Source: an uncultured Clostridium sp. (GTDB lineage: Bacteria; Bacillota; Clostridia; Clostridiales; Clostridiaceae). Taken from it: a stretch of DNA of 21,273 nucleotides. A program made the position numbers and the translations under genes. This document shows, piece by piece, positions 1-7,088 of this stretch. The notes below the pieces were generated by a model. The model did not search any database. It was given only the letters and a program-made list of their open reading frames with translations, and was not told the origin of the DNA. Each line of letters starts with the position of its first letter. Within the stretch, counting starts at the first letter, position 1. Location: positions 1 to 21,273 of the forward strand of contig UQQU01000061.1 of assembly GCA_900543325.1 (NCBI GenBank), given 5' to 3'.

Positions 1-2
1 TC

Positions 3-46
3 CTGGAGGTTATATCATTAATTTTTCGGCTCCACGTGACGAACAA
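3..46 (-). repeat. Left copy of an edge repeat, outward facing
   Basis: Read outward on the minus strand, this begins TTGTTCGTCACGTGGAGCCG. Its innermost 26 bases (21-46) match 22 of 26 bases of 21167-21192 on the plus strand, and the likeness continues with one gap to a shared CCAG. Both copies can form a UGGA-type hairpin with a 21-22 base loop. The outer end is beyond the window. Confidence 0.5.
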
Positions 47-134
47 TATTATTCAATTGATTATTGGCAGGTCGACATTTCCTGCATCTCTGTTTACTGA
101 AATCTTCAGTGCATGAGGAGCCATTTCTCACCTC
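4..134 (-). ncRNA. Candidate structured leader RNA with competing stems
   Basis: In the minus-strand transcript the ribosome-binding GAGGU (130-134) can pair with ACCUC (6-10), and GGCUCC (117-122) with GGAGCC (28-33). Local hairpins CACUGAA/UUCAGU (about 96-111) and GCAGG/CCUGC (about 67-85) would lie inside. Alternatively UGGAG (30-34) pairs with CUCCA (4-8), using bases of the GGAGCC arm, so the two folds exclude each other. That is how many leader switches are built. No known riboswitch core was recognised, and the element is cut by the window edge. Confidence 0.35.
53..124 (-). CDS. Short 23-codon reading frame in a leader (possible leader peptide)
   Basis: An ATG at 122-124 follows a GAGGTGAG ribosome binding site (127-134) with 4-5 bases of spacing, downstream of a strong promoter. 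The frame begins MAPHALKISV and ends at TGA (53-55) after 23 codons. I recognise no family, and it has no run of one amino acid as classical attenuation peptides do. The same frame continues open past the TGA to the window edge. It sits in a segment with competing RNA pairings, so it could be a leader peptide, a decayed gene start or a chance frame. Confidence 0.35.
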   Translation of the reverse strand: MAPHALKISVNRDAGNVDLPIIN

Positions 135-161
135 AATAATCATTCTAATATACAATTACAT

Positions 162-190
162 ATTATACATTCTACCAAAAATTATATCAA
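162..190 (-). promoter_or_regulatory. Near-consensus sigma-A promoter reading left out of the window
   Basis: On the minus strand, TTGATA (185-190) and TATAAT (162-167) are separated by exactly 17 bases, which gives 11 of 12 matches to the sigma-A consensus. It begins just after the stop codon of the nuclease-like gene at 196-600, so it starts a new transcript rather than serving that gene. Initiation is expected near 155, about 30 bases before the start codon of the short reading frame at 53-124. Confidence 0.75.
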
Positions 191-195
191 ACAAA

Positions 196-600
196 TTATT
201 TTCTTCCCTTAATATCAATTAACTTTCCACTATAAATTCTGTTTTCTATCTTCTTATCAGTTATTGGGTACATTGTCGTTACATAGATATATTCATGCTC
301 CTCATCTACCTCCACTCCCAAAAGCAAATTAGTATAAACTCTCTTAATAAATTCTACAGCAGTCTGTCCCCCTTCATTTTTATAAATACCAATATAGTCG
401 GGTTCTTCTAATATTTTCTTCATCCACTCAAGAATGCCATCTCTAGTCCTTCTATCTAATTGCCTACCATGCCTCTTTATAATATGCTTTAACACTCCTG
501 GGGATGCATATATTACTCCAGTAAACTCTATACCTAACTCATTGGCTACCTTTTGCCTTAAATATCCTACTCTTTTATAGGTACAAAATCTGCTTTCCAT
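196..600 (-). CDS. Small BECR-fold nuclease-like protein (PBECR family candidate)
   Basis: This 134-residue protein is conserved-looking and not part of the core gene set around it. The order of features resembles the phage Barnase-EndoU-ColicinE5/D-RelE-like (PBECR) nuclease domains: an early His-rich helix with H39 and H44 (HIIKRHG), a PDYIGIYK turn (residues 67-74), the strand VEFIKRV (82-88), then YIYVTTMYP (104-112) and a final IENRIYSGKL. The domain fills the whole protein, with no signal peptide or membrane segment. ATG at 598-600 follows AGAGGGA at good spacing. Upstream is the spoIVA terminator and a perfect inverted repeat. No antitoxin-like partner is visible on either side. An RNA-cleaving or toxin role is inference from the family; family membership itself is from memory of the motif pattern. 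Confidence 0.55.
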   Translation of the reverse strand: MESRFCTYKRVGYLRQKVANELGIEFTGVIYASPGVLKHIIKRHGRQLDRRTRDGILEWMKKILEEPDYIGIYKNEGGQTAVEFIKRVYTNLLLGVEVDEEHEYIYVTTMYPITDKKIENRIYSGKLIDIKGRK

Positions 601-618
601 ACTATCCCTCTTTACTAT

Positions 619-654
619 AATATATTAAGCATAATACTATCTGCTTAATATATT
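619..654 (-). promoter_or_regulatory. Perfect 13-bp inverted repeat upstream of the nuclease-like gene
   Basis: AATATATTAAGCA (619-631) and TGCTTAATATATT (642-654) are exact reverse complements around a 10-base centre. The repeat ends 18 bases before the ATG at 600. The 23-base centre-to-centre distance of the half-sites (about two helical turns) suits a dimeric repressor operator; a 5'-UTR hairpin is the alternative. The centre contains TATTAT on the minus strand, a possible -10. Confidence 0.5.
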
Positions 655-722
655 CTATTCTAATAATAAGAGAGTCTACACTAAAATATAGAAAAAAATT
701 GTATTTTAACTTATTTATAACA

Positions 723-764
723 CAAAAATAATCTACCACTAAAATTTAAAGTTAGCAGTAGATT
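723..764 (-). terminator. spoIVA terminator
   Basis: In the minus transcript, a 13-base-pair stem (752-764 with 730-742, two wobble pairs) with a 9-base loop is followed by a run of five U. It starts 10 bases after the spoIVA stop codon and separates spoIVA from the nuclease-like gene. Confidence 0.8.
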
Positions 765-773
765 ATATTTATG

Positions 774-2252
774 TTATAGAATTATACAAATTAATCCGCC
801 ATTACCTTCATTTATAATCTTTTGAAGAGTTTTTTGAATTTTTACTTGAACATCTTCTGGCATTTTATATAGCTTATTTTGCAATCCCTCTTTAACTAAT
901 ACCTCTAAAGATTTACCAAACATATTACTTTGCCATAACGATGCCGGATCTTTATCAAATTGGTCCATAAGAGCATTAACCAATTCTTCACTTTCTTTTT
1001 CTGATCCCATTATTGGACTAATTTCAGTTTTAATATCTGCTTTAATAAAATGTAATGATGGAGCACTAGCCTTAAGTTTAACTCCAAACTTAGTTCCTTG
1101 TTTAACTATTTCAGGCTCTTCAAATTTCATTTCACTTAATTGTGGAGCAACAAGACCATACCCTGTTTCCCTAACATCAACTAAAGCATCCTTAATTTTA
1201 TCATATTCACGTTTTGCAATATTTAGATCTTTCACAAGGGCTATTAAATCGCTCTCACTTTCGATTTCGGCATCGCAATTTTCACTAAGTACTTTATAAA
1301 AAATAGTTTCACTTGGTTTAAGTAATATCCTTGCAGTACCTTCTCCAAGATTTATTTCACTTAAATCTGATGCACTTAAATTTTCATTTTCCTTTGCATC
1401 ACTAAAGGCTGGTTTTATGTCTCTTATCTTATCTACACTTTGACACATTCCTTTGATAATCTTGAAAAATTCCTTCTTTAACCAATGATCTGGCTCTAAG
1501 TTTTCAACCCAAAGAGGCATGTCTATATTTATTTCTTTCACAGGGAATTCCTTAAGTACATGCTTAAATAGCTTCTCAATATCCTTTTCTGTCATATTAT
1601 AAACATCCATAACCTGAACTTCTACATCATACTTTTTCTCTAGTTCATCCTTTAATGCCTCTGTTTCAGGAGAGTTTATGTTTTTTGTATTAAGTACAAC
1701 TATGAAAGGCTTGTTAATTGCTTTAAGTTCTTCTACTACCCTTTCTTCAGCCTCTAAGTATTCCTCTCTATTTATACCTGTAATGCTACCATCAGTAGTT
1801 ACCACAAGCCCAACAGTTGAATGATCTGTTATAACTTTTCTTGTCCCAATTTCAGCTGCATCTTCAAATGGTATTTCATATTCATACCATGGAGTATTAA
1901 CCATCTTAGGCTCTTCATCCTCTAAATATCCTAAAGCCCCTTTAACTATATACCCAACACAGTCTACCATTCTAACCTTTAATTTAATATCCTCATCAAT
2001 AGTTATTTCTACGGCTTCATTGGGAACAAATTTAGGCTCCGTAGTATGGATAGTTTTACCTGACCCACTTTGTGGTAATTCATCCTTAGCTCTTTCCTTT
2101 TTATAAGTATTATCAATCTTTGGTATAACCATAAGGTCCATAAATTTTTTAATAAATGTAGATTTTCCAGTTCTAACCGGTCCAACAACACCTAAGTATA
2201 TGTCACCTTGAGTCCTTTCTGCAATATCCTTATATATATTGAAATCGCCCAT
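774..2252 (-). CDS. spoIVA: Stage IV sporulation protein A, coat scaffold ATPase
   Basis: SpoIVA is made in the mother cell and polymerises, driven by ATP hydrolysis, on the outer forespore membrane to form the basement layer of the coat. The 492-residue length is typical of the family. A TRAFAC-type Walker A, GPVRTGKS, lies at residues 24-31 and the conserved tail GGLICIIL ends the protein; in Bacillus subtilis this tail targets SpoIVA to the membrane through SpoVM. ATG at 2250-2252 follows AGGAGGG with normal spacing. The gene is monocistronic: the gpsA terminator lies upstream, its own terminator downstream, and a sigma-E-like promoter precedes it. Nothing in the sequence looks damaged. 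Confidence 0.97.
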   Translation of the reverse strand: MGDFNIYKDIAERTQGDIYLGVVGPVRTGKSTFIKKFMDLMVIPKIDNTYKKERAKDELPQSGSGKTIHTTEPKFVPNEAVEITIDEDIKLKVRMVDCVGYIVKGALGYLEDEEPKMVNTPWYEYEIPFEDAAEIGTRKVITDHSTVGLVVTTDGSITGINREEYLEAEERVVEELKAINKPFIVVLNTKNINSPETEALKDELEKKYDVEVQVMDVYNMTEKDIEKLFKHVLKEFPVKEINIDMPLWVENLEPDHWLKKEFFKIIKGMCQSVDKIRDIKPAFSDAKENENLSASDLSEINLGEGTARILLKPSETIFYKVLSENCDAEIESESDLIALVKDLNIAKREYDKIKDALVDVRETGYGLVAPQLSEMKFEEPEIVKQGTKFGVKLKASAPSLHFIKADIKTEISPIMGSEKESEELVNALMDQFDKDPASLWQSNMFGKSLEVLVKEGLQNKLYKMPEDVQVKIQKTLQKIINEGNGGLICIIL

Positions 2253-2305
2253 AAGTACACCCTCCTATTTATTTTTAACACTATATATATATTCCTAAGC
2301 AAAAA

Positions 2306-2333
2306 AAAGTATACTACTTTTTTTAGTTTATTC
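2306..2333 (-). promoter_or_regulatory. Possible sigma-E promoter of spoIVA
   Basis: On the minus strand GAATAAA (2327-2333) precedes TATACTTT (2306-2313). The ATA of the first is 15 bases from an ATAC-containing -10, roughly as in sigma-E promoters (ATA ... CATACAAT). spoIVA is a sigma-E gene in Bacillus and Clostridium, which motivated the search. The match is partial. Confidence 0.35.
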
Positions 2334-2540
2334 ATTTAAATCAAAATTTTGTTTTTTCAGAATCTAGTACTAGAATTAACTTTCTTCTTAAGTATCTATA
2401 TAGTTAACAATATGTTGTAGGATAAATATTTATGATGTACTTTTAAATTTTATTTTTACATAACTCAATATTATTTTTATCACTATCTAATCTAATAATA
2501 TTATTAAGTAAAAATACTATTATACTTGAAAATCAGTAAC
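2334..2540. other. AT-rich spacer between gpsA terminator and spoIVA promoter
   Basis: I see no reading frame with a ribosome binding site, no RNA gene and no clear repeat in this stretch, only AT-rich intergenic DNA. Confidence 0.5.
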
Positions 2541-2578
2541 AAAAAAGGTGAAATCACAAAATTGTAATTTCACCTTTT
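2541..2578 (-). terminator. gpsA operon terminator
   Basis: AAAAGGTGAAAT (2543-2554) and ATTTCACCTTTT (2567-2578) form a perfect 12-base-pair stem, and four more pairs can close the loop. In the minus transcript it is followed by six or more U, starting 2 bases after the gpsA stop codon. Confidence 0.88.
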
Positions 2579-2580
2579 CA

Positions 2581-3573
2581 CTAATAATTTTCAGCTTTTT
2601 TATCTCTTTCTAATAGCTCACTAACCATTTTCTTTGCATCTTTACCTTCAAAAAGAACTTTATAAAGAGCATCCGTTATTGGCATTTCAACATCTAATTT
2701 TTCTTTTAAATTATAGAATGCATGACAAGCTTTTATTCCTTCAACAACCATTCCTACTTCTTCTACAGCTTCTTCTCTAGTTTTGCCAGTTCCTATTAGG
2801 TATCCAGCTCTTCTATTTCTTGAATGCATACTAGTACAAGTAACTATTAAATCCCCCATACCAGTAAGACCTAAGAATGTTTCAATTTTTCCACCAAGCT
2901 TAGTACCTATTCTTACTATCTCAGCCATACCTCTTGTCATTAATGCTGCCTTTGTATTATCTCCATATCCTAAACCATCACATACTCCAGCTGCAAGAGC
3001 AATAATATTCTTTACTGCTCCACCAATCTCTACTCCAACTAAATCATCATTAGTATATACTCTAAATGTTTTAGTCATAAATAAATCTTGAATTTCTTCT
3101 GCAACTTTCATATTTTTAGATGAAGTAAGTACAGTAGTTGGAATATTAAATGCAACTTCTTCTGCATGACTTGGTCCAGATAATACTACAACAGGATTTC
3201 CAATCTCTTCTTCAATAACTTCAACTAAAGTCTTATTACTACCTTCTTCAATTCCCTTTGCAATACAAATTACAGGTATAGTTTCATCTATTAATCCTCT
3301 AAGACTTCTAGAAGCACTTCTTATTACATGGGATGGAACAGCTAATACTACATAATCACTATCTACAATAGCTTCTTCCAAAGTATTATAAGCCGTAACA
3401 TTTTTAGGCACATCTAATCCCTTAATAAACTTATCATTTCGTCTGTTTATATTAATATCCTCTACAACAGTATTATCTCTATCGTATACCGCTACTACAT
3501 TTCCTTTGTTTGCTAATAAAATAGCTAAAGAAATCCCGAAACTTCCTCCGCCTAAAAAAGTCACCTTACTCAT
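2581..3573 (-). CDS. gpsA: NAD(P)H-dependent glycerol-3-phosphate dehydrogenase
   Basis: GpsA reduces dihydroxyacetone phosphate to sn-glycerol 3-phosphate, the backbone for phospholipid synthesis, in the cytoplasm. At 330 residues it is of normal length. The Rossmann fingerprint GGGSFG lies at residues 8-13, LSGPSHAEEV at 131-140, and the catalytic lysine is in GGAVKN (K188). The helical C-terminal domain contains GDNTKAALMTRG and GLTGMGDL. ATG at 3571-3573 lies 2 bases past the der stop codon, with the ribosome binding site AAAGGATAG inside the end of der, so it is translated with der. No plsY gene lies between der and gpsA. Confidence 0.97.
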   Translation of the reverse strand: MSKVTFLGGGSFGISLAILLANKGNVVAVYDRDNTVVEDININRRNDKFIKGLDVPKNVTAYNTLEEAIVDSDYVVLAVPSHVIRSASRSLRGLIDETIPVICIAKGIEEGSNKTLVEVIEEEIGNPVVVLSGPSHAEEVAFNIPTTVLTSSKNMKVAEEIQDLFMTKTFRVYTNDDLVGVEIGGAVKNIIALAAGVCDGLGYGDNTKAALMTRGMAEIVRIGTKLGGKIETFLGLTGMGDLIVTCTSMHSRNRRAGYLIGTGKTREEAVEEVGMVVEGIKACHAFYNLKEKLDVEMPITDALYKVLFEGKDAKKMVSELLERDKKAENY

Positions 3574-3575
3574 AA

Positions 3576-4895
3576 TTAACTATCCTTTCTCTCCCTATAT
3601 TCTATTTGTATTCCAGTTCCACTGAAATCAAAATTATCTCTTAATTGATTTTCTAAATATCTTTCATATGAGAAATGTCTTGCATTTACATCATTAACAA
3701 AGAACACAAACTTTGGTGGTTTTGTAGCTACTTGAGTAGCATAGTATATTTTTAATCTCTTTAATGCTACAACTGGTGGCTCTTTCATTAATATAGCCTT
3801 ACTAATAACATCATTTAATACACCAGTTCCAACTCTCTTACTATAATTATCATAACATTCCTTAGCAAGTTCAAGAACTTTATGTGCTCTTTGACCTGTT
3901 AATGCTGATATAAATAAGAACTTAGCATACTTTATAAACTTAAGCTTGCTTTGTAAGTCTTTCTTATAGTTATCCATTGTCTTATCATCTTTTTCAATAA
4001 GATCCCACTTATTAACTATAACCATTATAGCTTTATTTAATTCATGAGCAAACCCTATAATCTTTTCATCTTGCTCTGTTACACCTTCTGTTGCATCTAT
4101 CATTAGGATACAAACATCAGCTCTTTCAACTGCAGTAAGTGTTCTAATAACTGAATATCTTTCAATTTCTTCTTTAACTTTACTTTTTCTTCTAAGACCA
4201 GCAGTATCAATTAAAGTAAACTTCCCAAACTCATTTTCAATCTTACTATCTATAGCATCTCTTGTAGTACCAGCTATATCAGATACTATTAATCTATCTT
4301 CACCTAATAATCTATTTATTAATGATGACTTACCTACGTTAGGCTTACCTATCATAGCAATTTTTATGTCATCTTCTTCTTCATCTTTGCTTCCAATTGA
4401 ATCAAAGTGAGATACTACCATATCAAGCATATCTCCAAGACCTTTTCCTTGACCTGCTGATACAGCAACTGGATCACCTATACCTAAGTTATAGAATTCC
4501 CAAGCATTTTCTTCATCTTTTAAGTTATCAATTTTATTAACAACTAATACAACTGGCTTTTTTGATTTTCTAAGCATTGTAGCAACTTCATTATCAGCTG
4601 CTGTTAATCCTTCCTTACCATCAACTACAAACATTATAACGTCTGCAGTTTCTATAGCAATATTTGCTTGTCTTCTCATTTGTTTAACTATTATGTCTTG
4701 ATTTTCTGGTTCTATACCACCAGTATCAATCATCGTGAAAGTATGATTTAGCCATTCAGCTTCTGCATATACTCTATCTCTTGTTACACCTGGTGTATCT
4801 TGAACTATTGAAATTCTTTTTCCTGCTAATTTATTGAATAATGTAGACTTACCTACATTTGGTCTTCCAACTATAGCTACTATTGGTTTTGCCAT
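3576..4895 (-). CDS. der: Ribosome-assembly GTPase Der (EngA)
   Basis: Der has two tandem G domains and acts in maturation of the 50S ribosomal subunit. G1 motifs are GRPNVGKS (residues 10-17) and GKPNVGKS (183-190), and NKID (120-123) is a G4 motif. A KH-like domain follows, ending in FSGTGIQIEYRER. I place the start at the ATG at 4893-4895: AGGAGG lies 8 bases upstream of it, and the protein then begins MAKPIVAIVG as in relatives; a frame seven codons longer starts inside the upstream gene. Der begins 2 bases after the stop of the radical-SAM gene and is followed 2 bases later by gpsA, so the three are one operon. Confidence 0.97.
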   Translation of the reverse strand: MAKPIVAIVGRPNVGKSTLFNKLAGKRISIVQDTPGVTRDRVYAEAEWLNHTFTMIDTGGIEPENQDIIVKQMRRQANIAIETADVIMFVVDGKEGLTAADNEVATMLRKSKKPVVLVVNKIDNLKDEENAWEFYNLGIGDPVAVSAGQGKGLGDMLDMVVSHFDSIGSKDEEEDDIKIAMIGKPNVGKSSLINRLLGEDRLIVSDIAGTTRDAIDSKIENEFGKFTLIDTAGLRRKSKVKEEIERYSVIRTLTAVERADVCILMIDATEGVTEQDEKIIGFAHELNKAIMVIVNKWDLIEKDDKTMDNYKKDLQSKLKFIKYAKFLFISALTGQRAHKVLELAKECYDNYSKRVGTGVLNDVISKAILMKEPPVVALKRLKIYYATQVATKPPKFVFFVNDVNARHFSYERYLENQLRDNFDFSGTGIQIEYRERKDS

Positions 4896-4897
4896 TA

Positions 4898-6232
4898 TTA
4901 TTCTTCCTCCTGACATGCATCATTTATTACGCTTACTATATCTTCTCCTGTATGATCACATACAAGAACTTTAACACCTAATTCTCTTTCTATATCATCT
5001 ATCTTTGTATCATCTAACATAATATATTCAGCTGGCCCTAGCTCGTATCCTTTTCTAAACATATTATTAGGCATAATTAAGTACTCGCTATTAATCTTTC
5101 CTTTTAATTGTCCTATTATATCTGTCCCTGTAAGAAGTCCTGCAACAGTTATAGTTTCTCCAAAGAAATGATTAATAATTTTATATGTATCTATTTTAAT
5201 ATTAGGGTTAACTTTCATCAACTTTTTCATTCCATTACTTACTTCATCGAAAGCAAGCTTTCCAGTTGCAATTGAAAAAGTTCCTTTTATATTTTTATTT
5301 AAATCTTGAGCAGTATAGTTTATGGCCTCTCTAAAACATCTAATCATTCCAATTCCATCTTCTATTTGCTCATATCCATTATAAAAACTTTCTTCAGGTA
5401 CATCTATACCTGAAACTAAATAAAACTCATCAGAAAATCTTACAAATGGGTCATTTATCTCTTCCATAAACTTCTTTTGGAATTCCTTAACCATTTCTAA
5501 TTCTTTTCTTGCGGATTCTTTATTAAATGTTTTTACCTGAACTAATCCTTCTCTATATTTAGTAACTCCAATTGGTACTACTGCAATATTTGCAACTGAT
5601 GGATATAATTCATATAATTCATTAATAGTTCTTTTTAATTCTTCTCCATTATTAACTTCTGGTATAAGAACTATCTGACAATGCATTTCTATTCCCGCAT
5701 CTGCAAGTCTCTTCATTCTCTCATATACTGATCCTGCAAATCTATTTCCAAGCATTTTAACTCTTAAATCTGGATTTGTTGTATGTACTGAAATATTTAT
5801 AGGACTTATTCTATATCTTATAATTCTATCTATATCCTCATCTTTCATATTTGTTAAAGTAACAAAATTACCTTGAAGGAATGAAAGACGTGAATCATCA
5901 TCCTTAAAATAAAGGGTTTCTCTCATCCCTTTTGGATTTTGATCTATAAAGCAAAACATACATTTATTACTACATCTTTTTGCTTTATCCATAATACCGC
6001 CACCGAATTCAAGACCTAACTCTTCTCCATAGTCTTTCTCTATTTCATAGTCCCAAATCTCTCCATTCGGTTTTTGTATCTCTAATACTATTTCTTCATC
6101 ATTAGTTAAAAACCTGTAGTCTATAATATCAACTATCTTTTCTCCATTTACTGATAATAAAATATCATTTTCTTCAATGCCGACTTCTTCAGCAATACTA
6201 TCAGGCATTACACTTGTTATTACATTCTTCAT
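4898..6232 (-). CDS. PDZ / radical-SAM DUF512 iron-sulfur protein
   Basis: The order is an N-terminal PDZ-like domain (residues 1-65: VITSVMPDSIAEEVGIEEND), a radical-SAM core with C87-x3-C91-x2-C94 (CSNKCMFCFIDQ), and a C-terminal DUF512 region. Members are widespread in Clostridia and cyanobacteria, but no reaction is established that I can name. The ATG at 6230-6232 is chosen over a GTG three codons earlier because AGGAG sits 8 bases before the ATG but directly abuts the GTG. Upstream is a good sigma-A promoter; downstream der and gpsA follow with 2-base gaps. Tight coupling to der may hint at a link to translation or ribosome maturation; that is inference. Confidence 0.9.
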   Translation of the reverse strand: MKNVITSVMPDSIAEEVGIEENDILLSVNGEKIVDIIDYRFLTNDEEIVLEIQKPNGEIWDYEIEKDYGEELGLEFGGGIMDKAKRCSNKCMFCFIDQNPKGMRETLYFKDDDSRLSFLQGNFVTLTNMKDEDIDRIIRYRISPINISVHTTNPDLRVKMLGNRFAGSVYERMKRLADAGIEMHCQIVLIPEVNNGEELKRTINELYELYPSVANIAVVPIGVTKYREGLVQVKTFNKESARKELEMVKEFQKKFMEEINDPFVRFSDEFYLVSGIDVPEESFYNGYEQIEDGIGMIRCFREAINYTAQDLNKNIKGTFSIATGKLAFDEVSNGMKKLMKVNPNIKIDTYKIINHFFGETITVAGLLTGTDIIGQLKGKINSEYLIMPNNMFRKGYELGPAEYIMLDDTKIDDIERELGVKVLVCDHTGEDIVSVINDACQEEE

Positions 6233-6269
6233 AATGTCCACTCCTATAATTACCTATCATCTCTATGAT

Positions 6270-6298
6270 ATATTAACCTAATAATTTTATTCAGTCAA
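6270..6298 (-). promoter_or_regulatory. Sigma-A promoter of the radical-SAM/der/gpsA operon
   Basis: TTGACT (6293-6298) and TAATAT (6270-6275) are 17 bases apart on the minus strand, about 40 bases upstream of the first gene's ATG and downstream of the phoU terminator. Confidence 0.6.
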
Positions 6299-6367
6299 CT
6301 AACAGTTAAGTTAATTTCCCAAATTAAATTTTACACTACCTATATATAATTTTTCAAATTGCTAAAT

Positions 6368-6397
6368 AAAAAAAGAATATAGGTTACCCCATATCCT
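6368..6397 (-). terminator. pst-phoU operon terminator
   Basis: In the minus transcript a 10-base-pair stem (6388-6397 with 6374-6383, including G-U pairs) is capped by a GUAA tetraloop and followed by seven U. It lies just after the phoU stop codon. Confidence 0.87.
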
Positions 6398-6403
6398 TTA
6401 TTA

Positions 6404-7060
6404 TTACTCATTTAAGTCTACATAATCACCTTTTGTAGAAAAAATTATCCACTCACAAATATTTGTTACGTGATCTCCAACTCTTTCAAGATATTTAGAT
6501 GCAAATAATATTTGAGCTCCTTTATTTATTATATTTTCATCTTTTGCCATCTTCTTTAACATCTCGTTAAATAATCCACGATATAATATATCAACTTCAT
6601 CATCCATCTTGCATATTTCATAAGCTGCATCTACATCCCCTGCAACAAATGCTTCAAGAGATTTATTAATCATTTTTCTTAATACATCTACCATTTGCCA
6701 AATAGGATCACACTCTTCACCTAAGACATCTAATTCAACCCTTTTGGCAATTTTACATATATCAACTGCATAATCAGCCATTCTTTCTAAATCTGTAACT
6801 ATTTTAGAAGTTGCAAATATTTTTCTTAAATCTGTAGCAACTGGAGATTCCATAGCCATAAACTTTAAACATTGTTCTTCAATCTTCCTATTTAACTCAT
6901 CAACCTTATCGTCATTTTCCATAACTTGCTTTACAAGTTCCATATCTTTGTTTTTAAAAGCTTCTATACTATTGTATATTTGCTTTTCAACTAAACTTCC
7001 CATTTCAGCAATCTCTGTTCTTAATAACTTCATTCTCTTGTCTAAAAGATTTCTTGTCAT
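6404..7060 (-). CDS. phoU: Phosphate signalling regulator PhoU
   Basis: PhoU is a cytoplasmic all-helical protein that couples the state of the Pst transporter to PhoR and restrains phosphate uptake. At 218 residues it has the normal length, with two tandem three-helix PhoU repeats. The first has EQCLKFMAMESPVATDLRKIF and a DLERMADYAVDI helix; the second has the matching CKMDDEVDILY and YLERVGDHVTNICEW, whose Glu/Asp residues bind metal in the family. ATG at 7058-7060 follows GGGAG at 7 bases. It is the last gene of the pst operon, 28 bases after pstB, and is closed by a strong terminator. Confidence 0.96.
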   Translation of the reverse strand: MTRNLLDKRMKLLRTEIAEMGSLVEKQIYNSIEAFKNKDMELVKQVMENDDKVDELNRKIEEQCLKFMAMESPVATDLRKIFATSKIVTDLERMADYAVDICKIAKRVELDVLGEECDPIWQMVDVLRKMINKSLEAFVAGDVDAAYEICKMDDEVDILYRGLFNEMLKKMAKDENIINKGAQILFASKYLERVGDHVTNICEWIIFSTKGDYVDLNE

Positions 7061-7088
7061 ACTCTCACTCCCTATTACAAATTAAATT

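Noticed and set aside
1..134. M-box (Mg2+) riboswitch at the left edge
   Set aside because: GGUGAG, GCUCCU, AAAUGUCGA and GCCAAU occur in an M-box-like order, but the conserved CCCA/UGGG stem, the GUC-GAC tetraloop stem and the 3' core are missing, so it remains unassigned.
2783..3091. Plus-strand open frame of 102 codons opposite gpsA
   Set aside because: It is antisense to a well-conserved gene, resembles no protein, and arises from low-stop codon use on the other strand.
3571..4916. der starting at 4916 inside the upstream gene
   Set aside because: The ATG at 4893-4895 has AGGAGG at 8 bases and gives the family-typical MAKPIVAIVG start.
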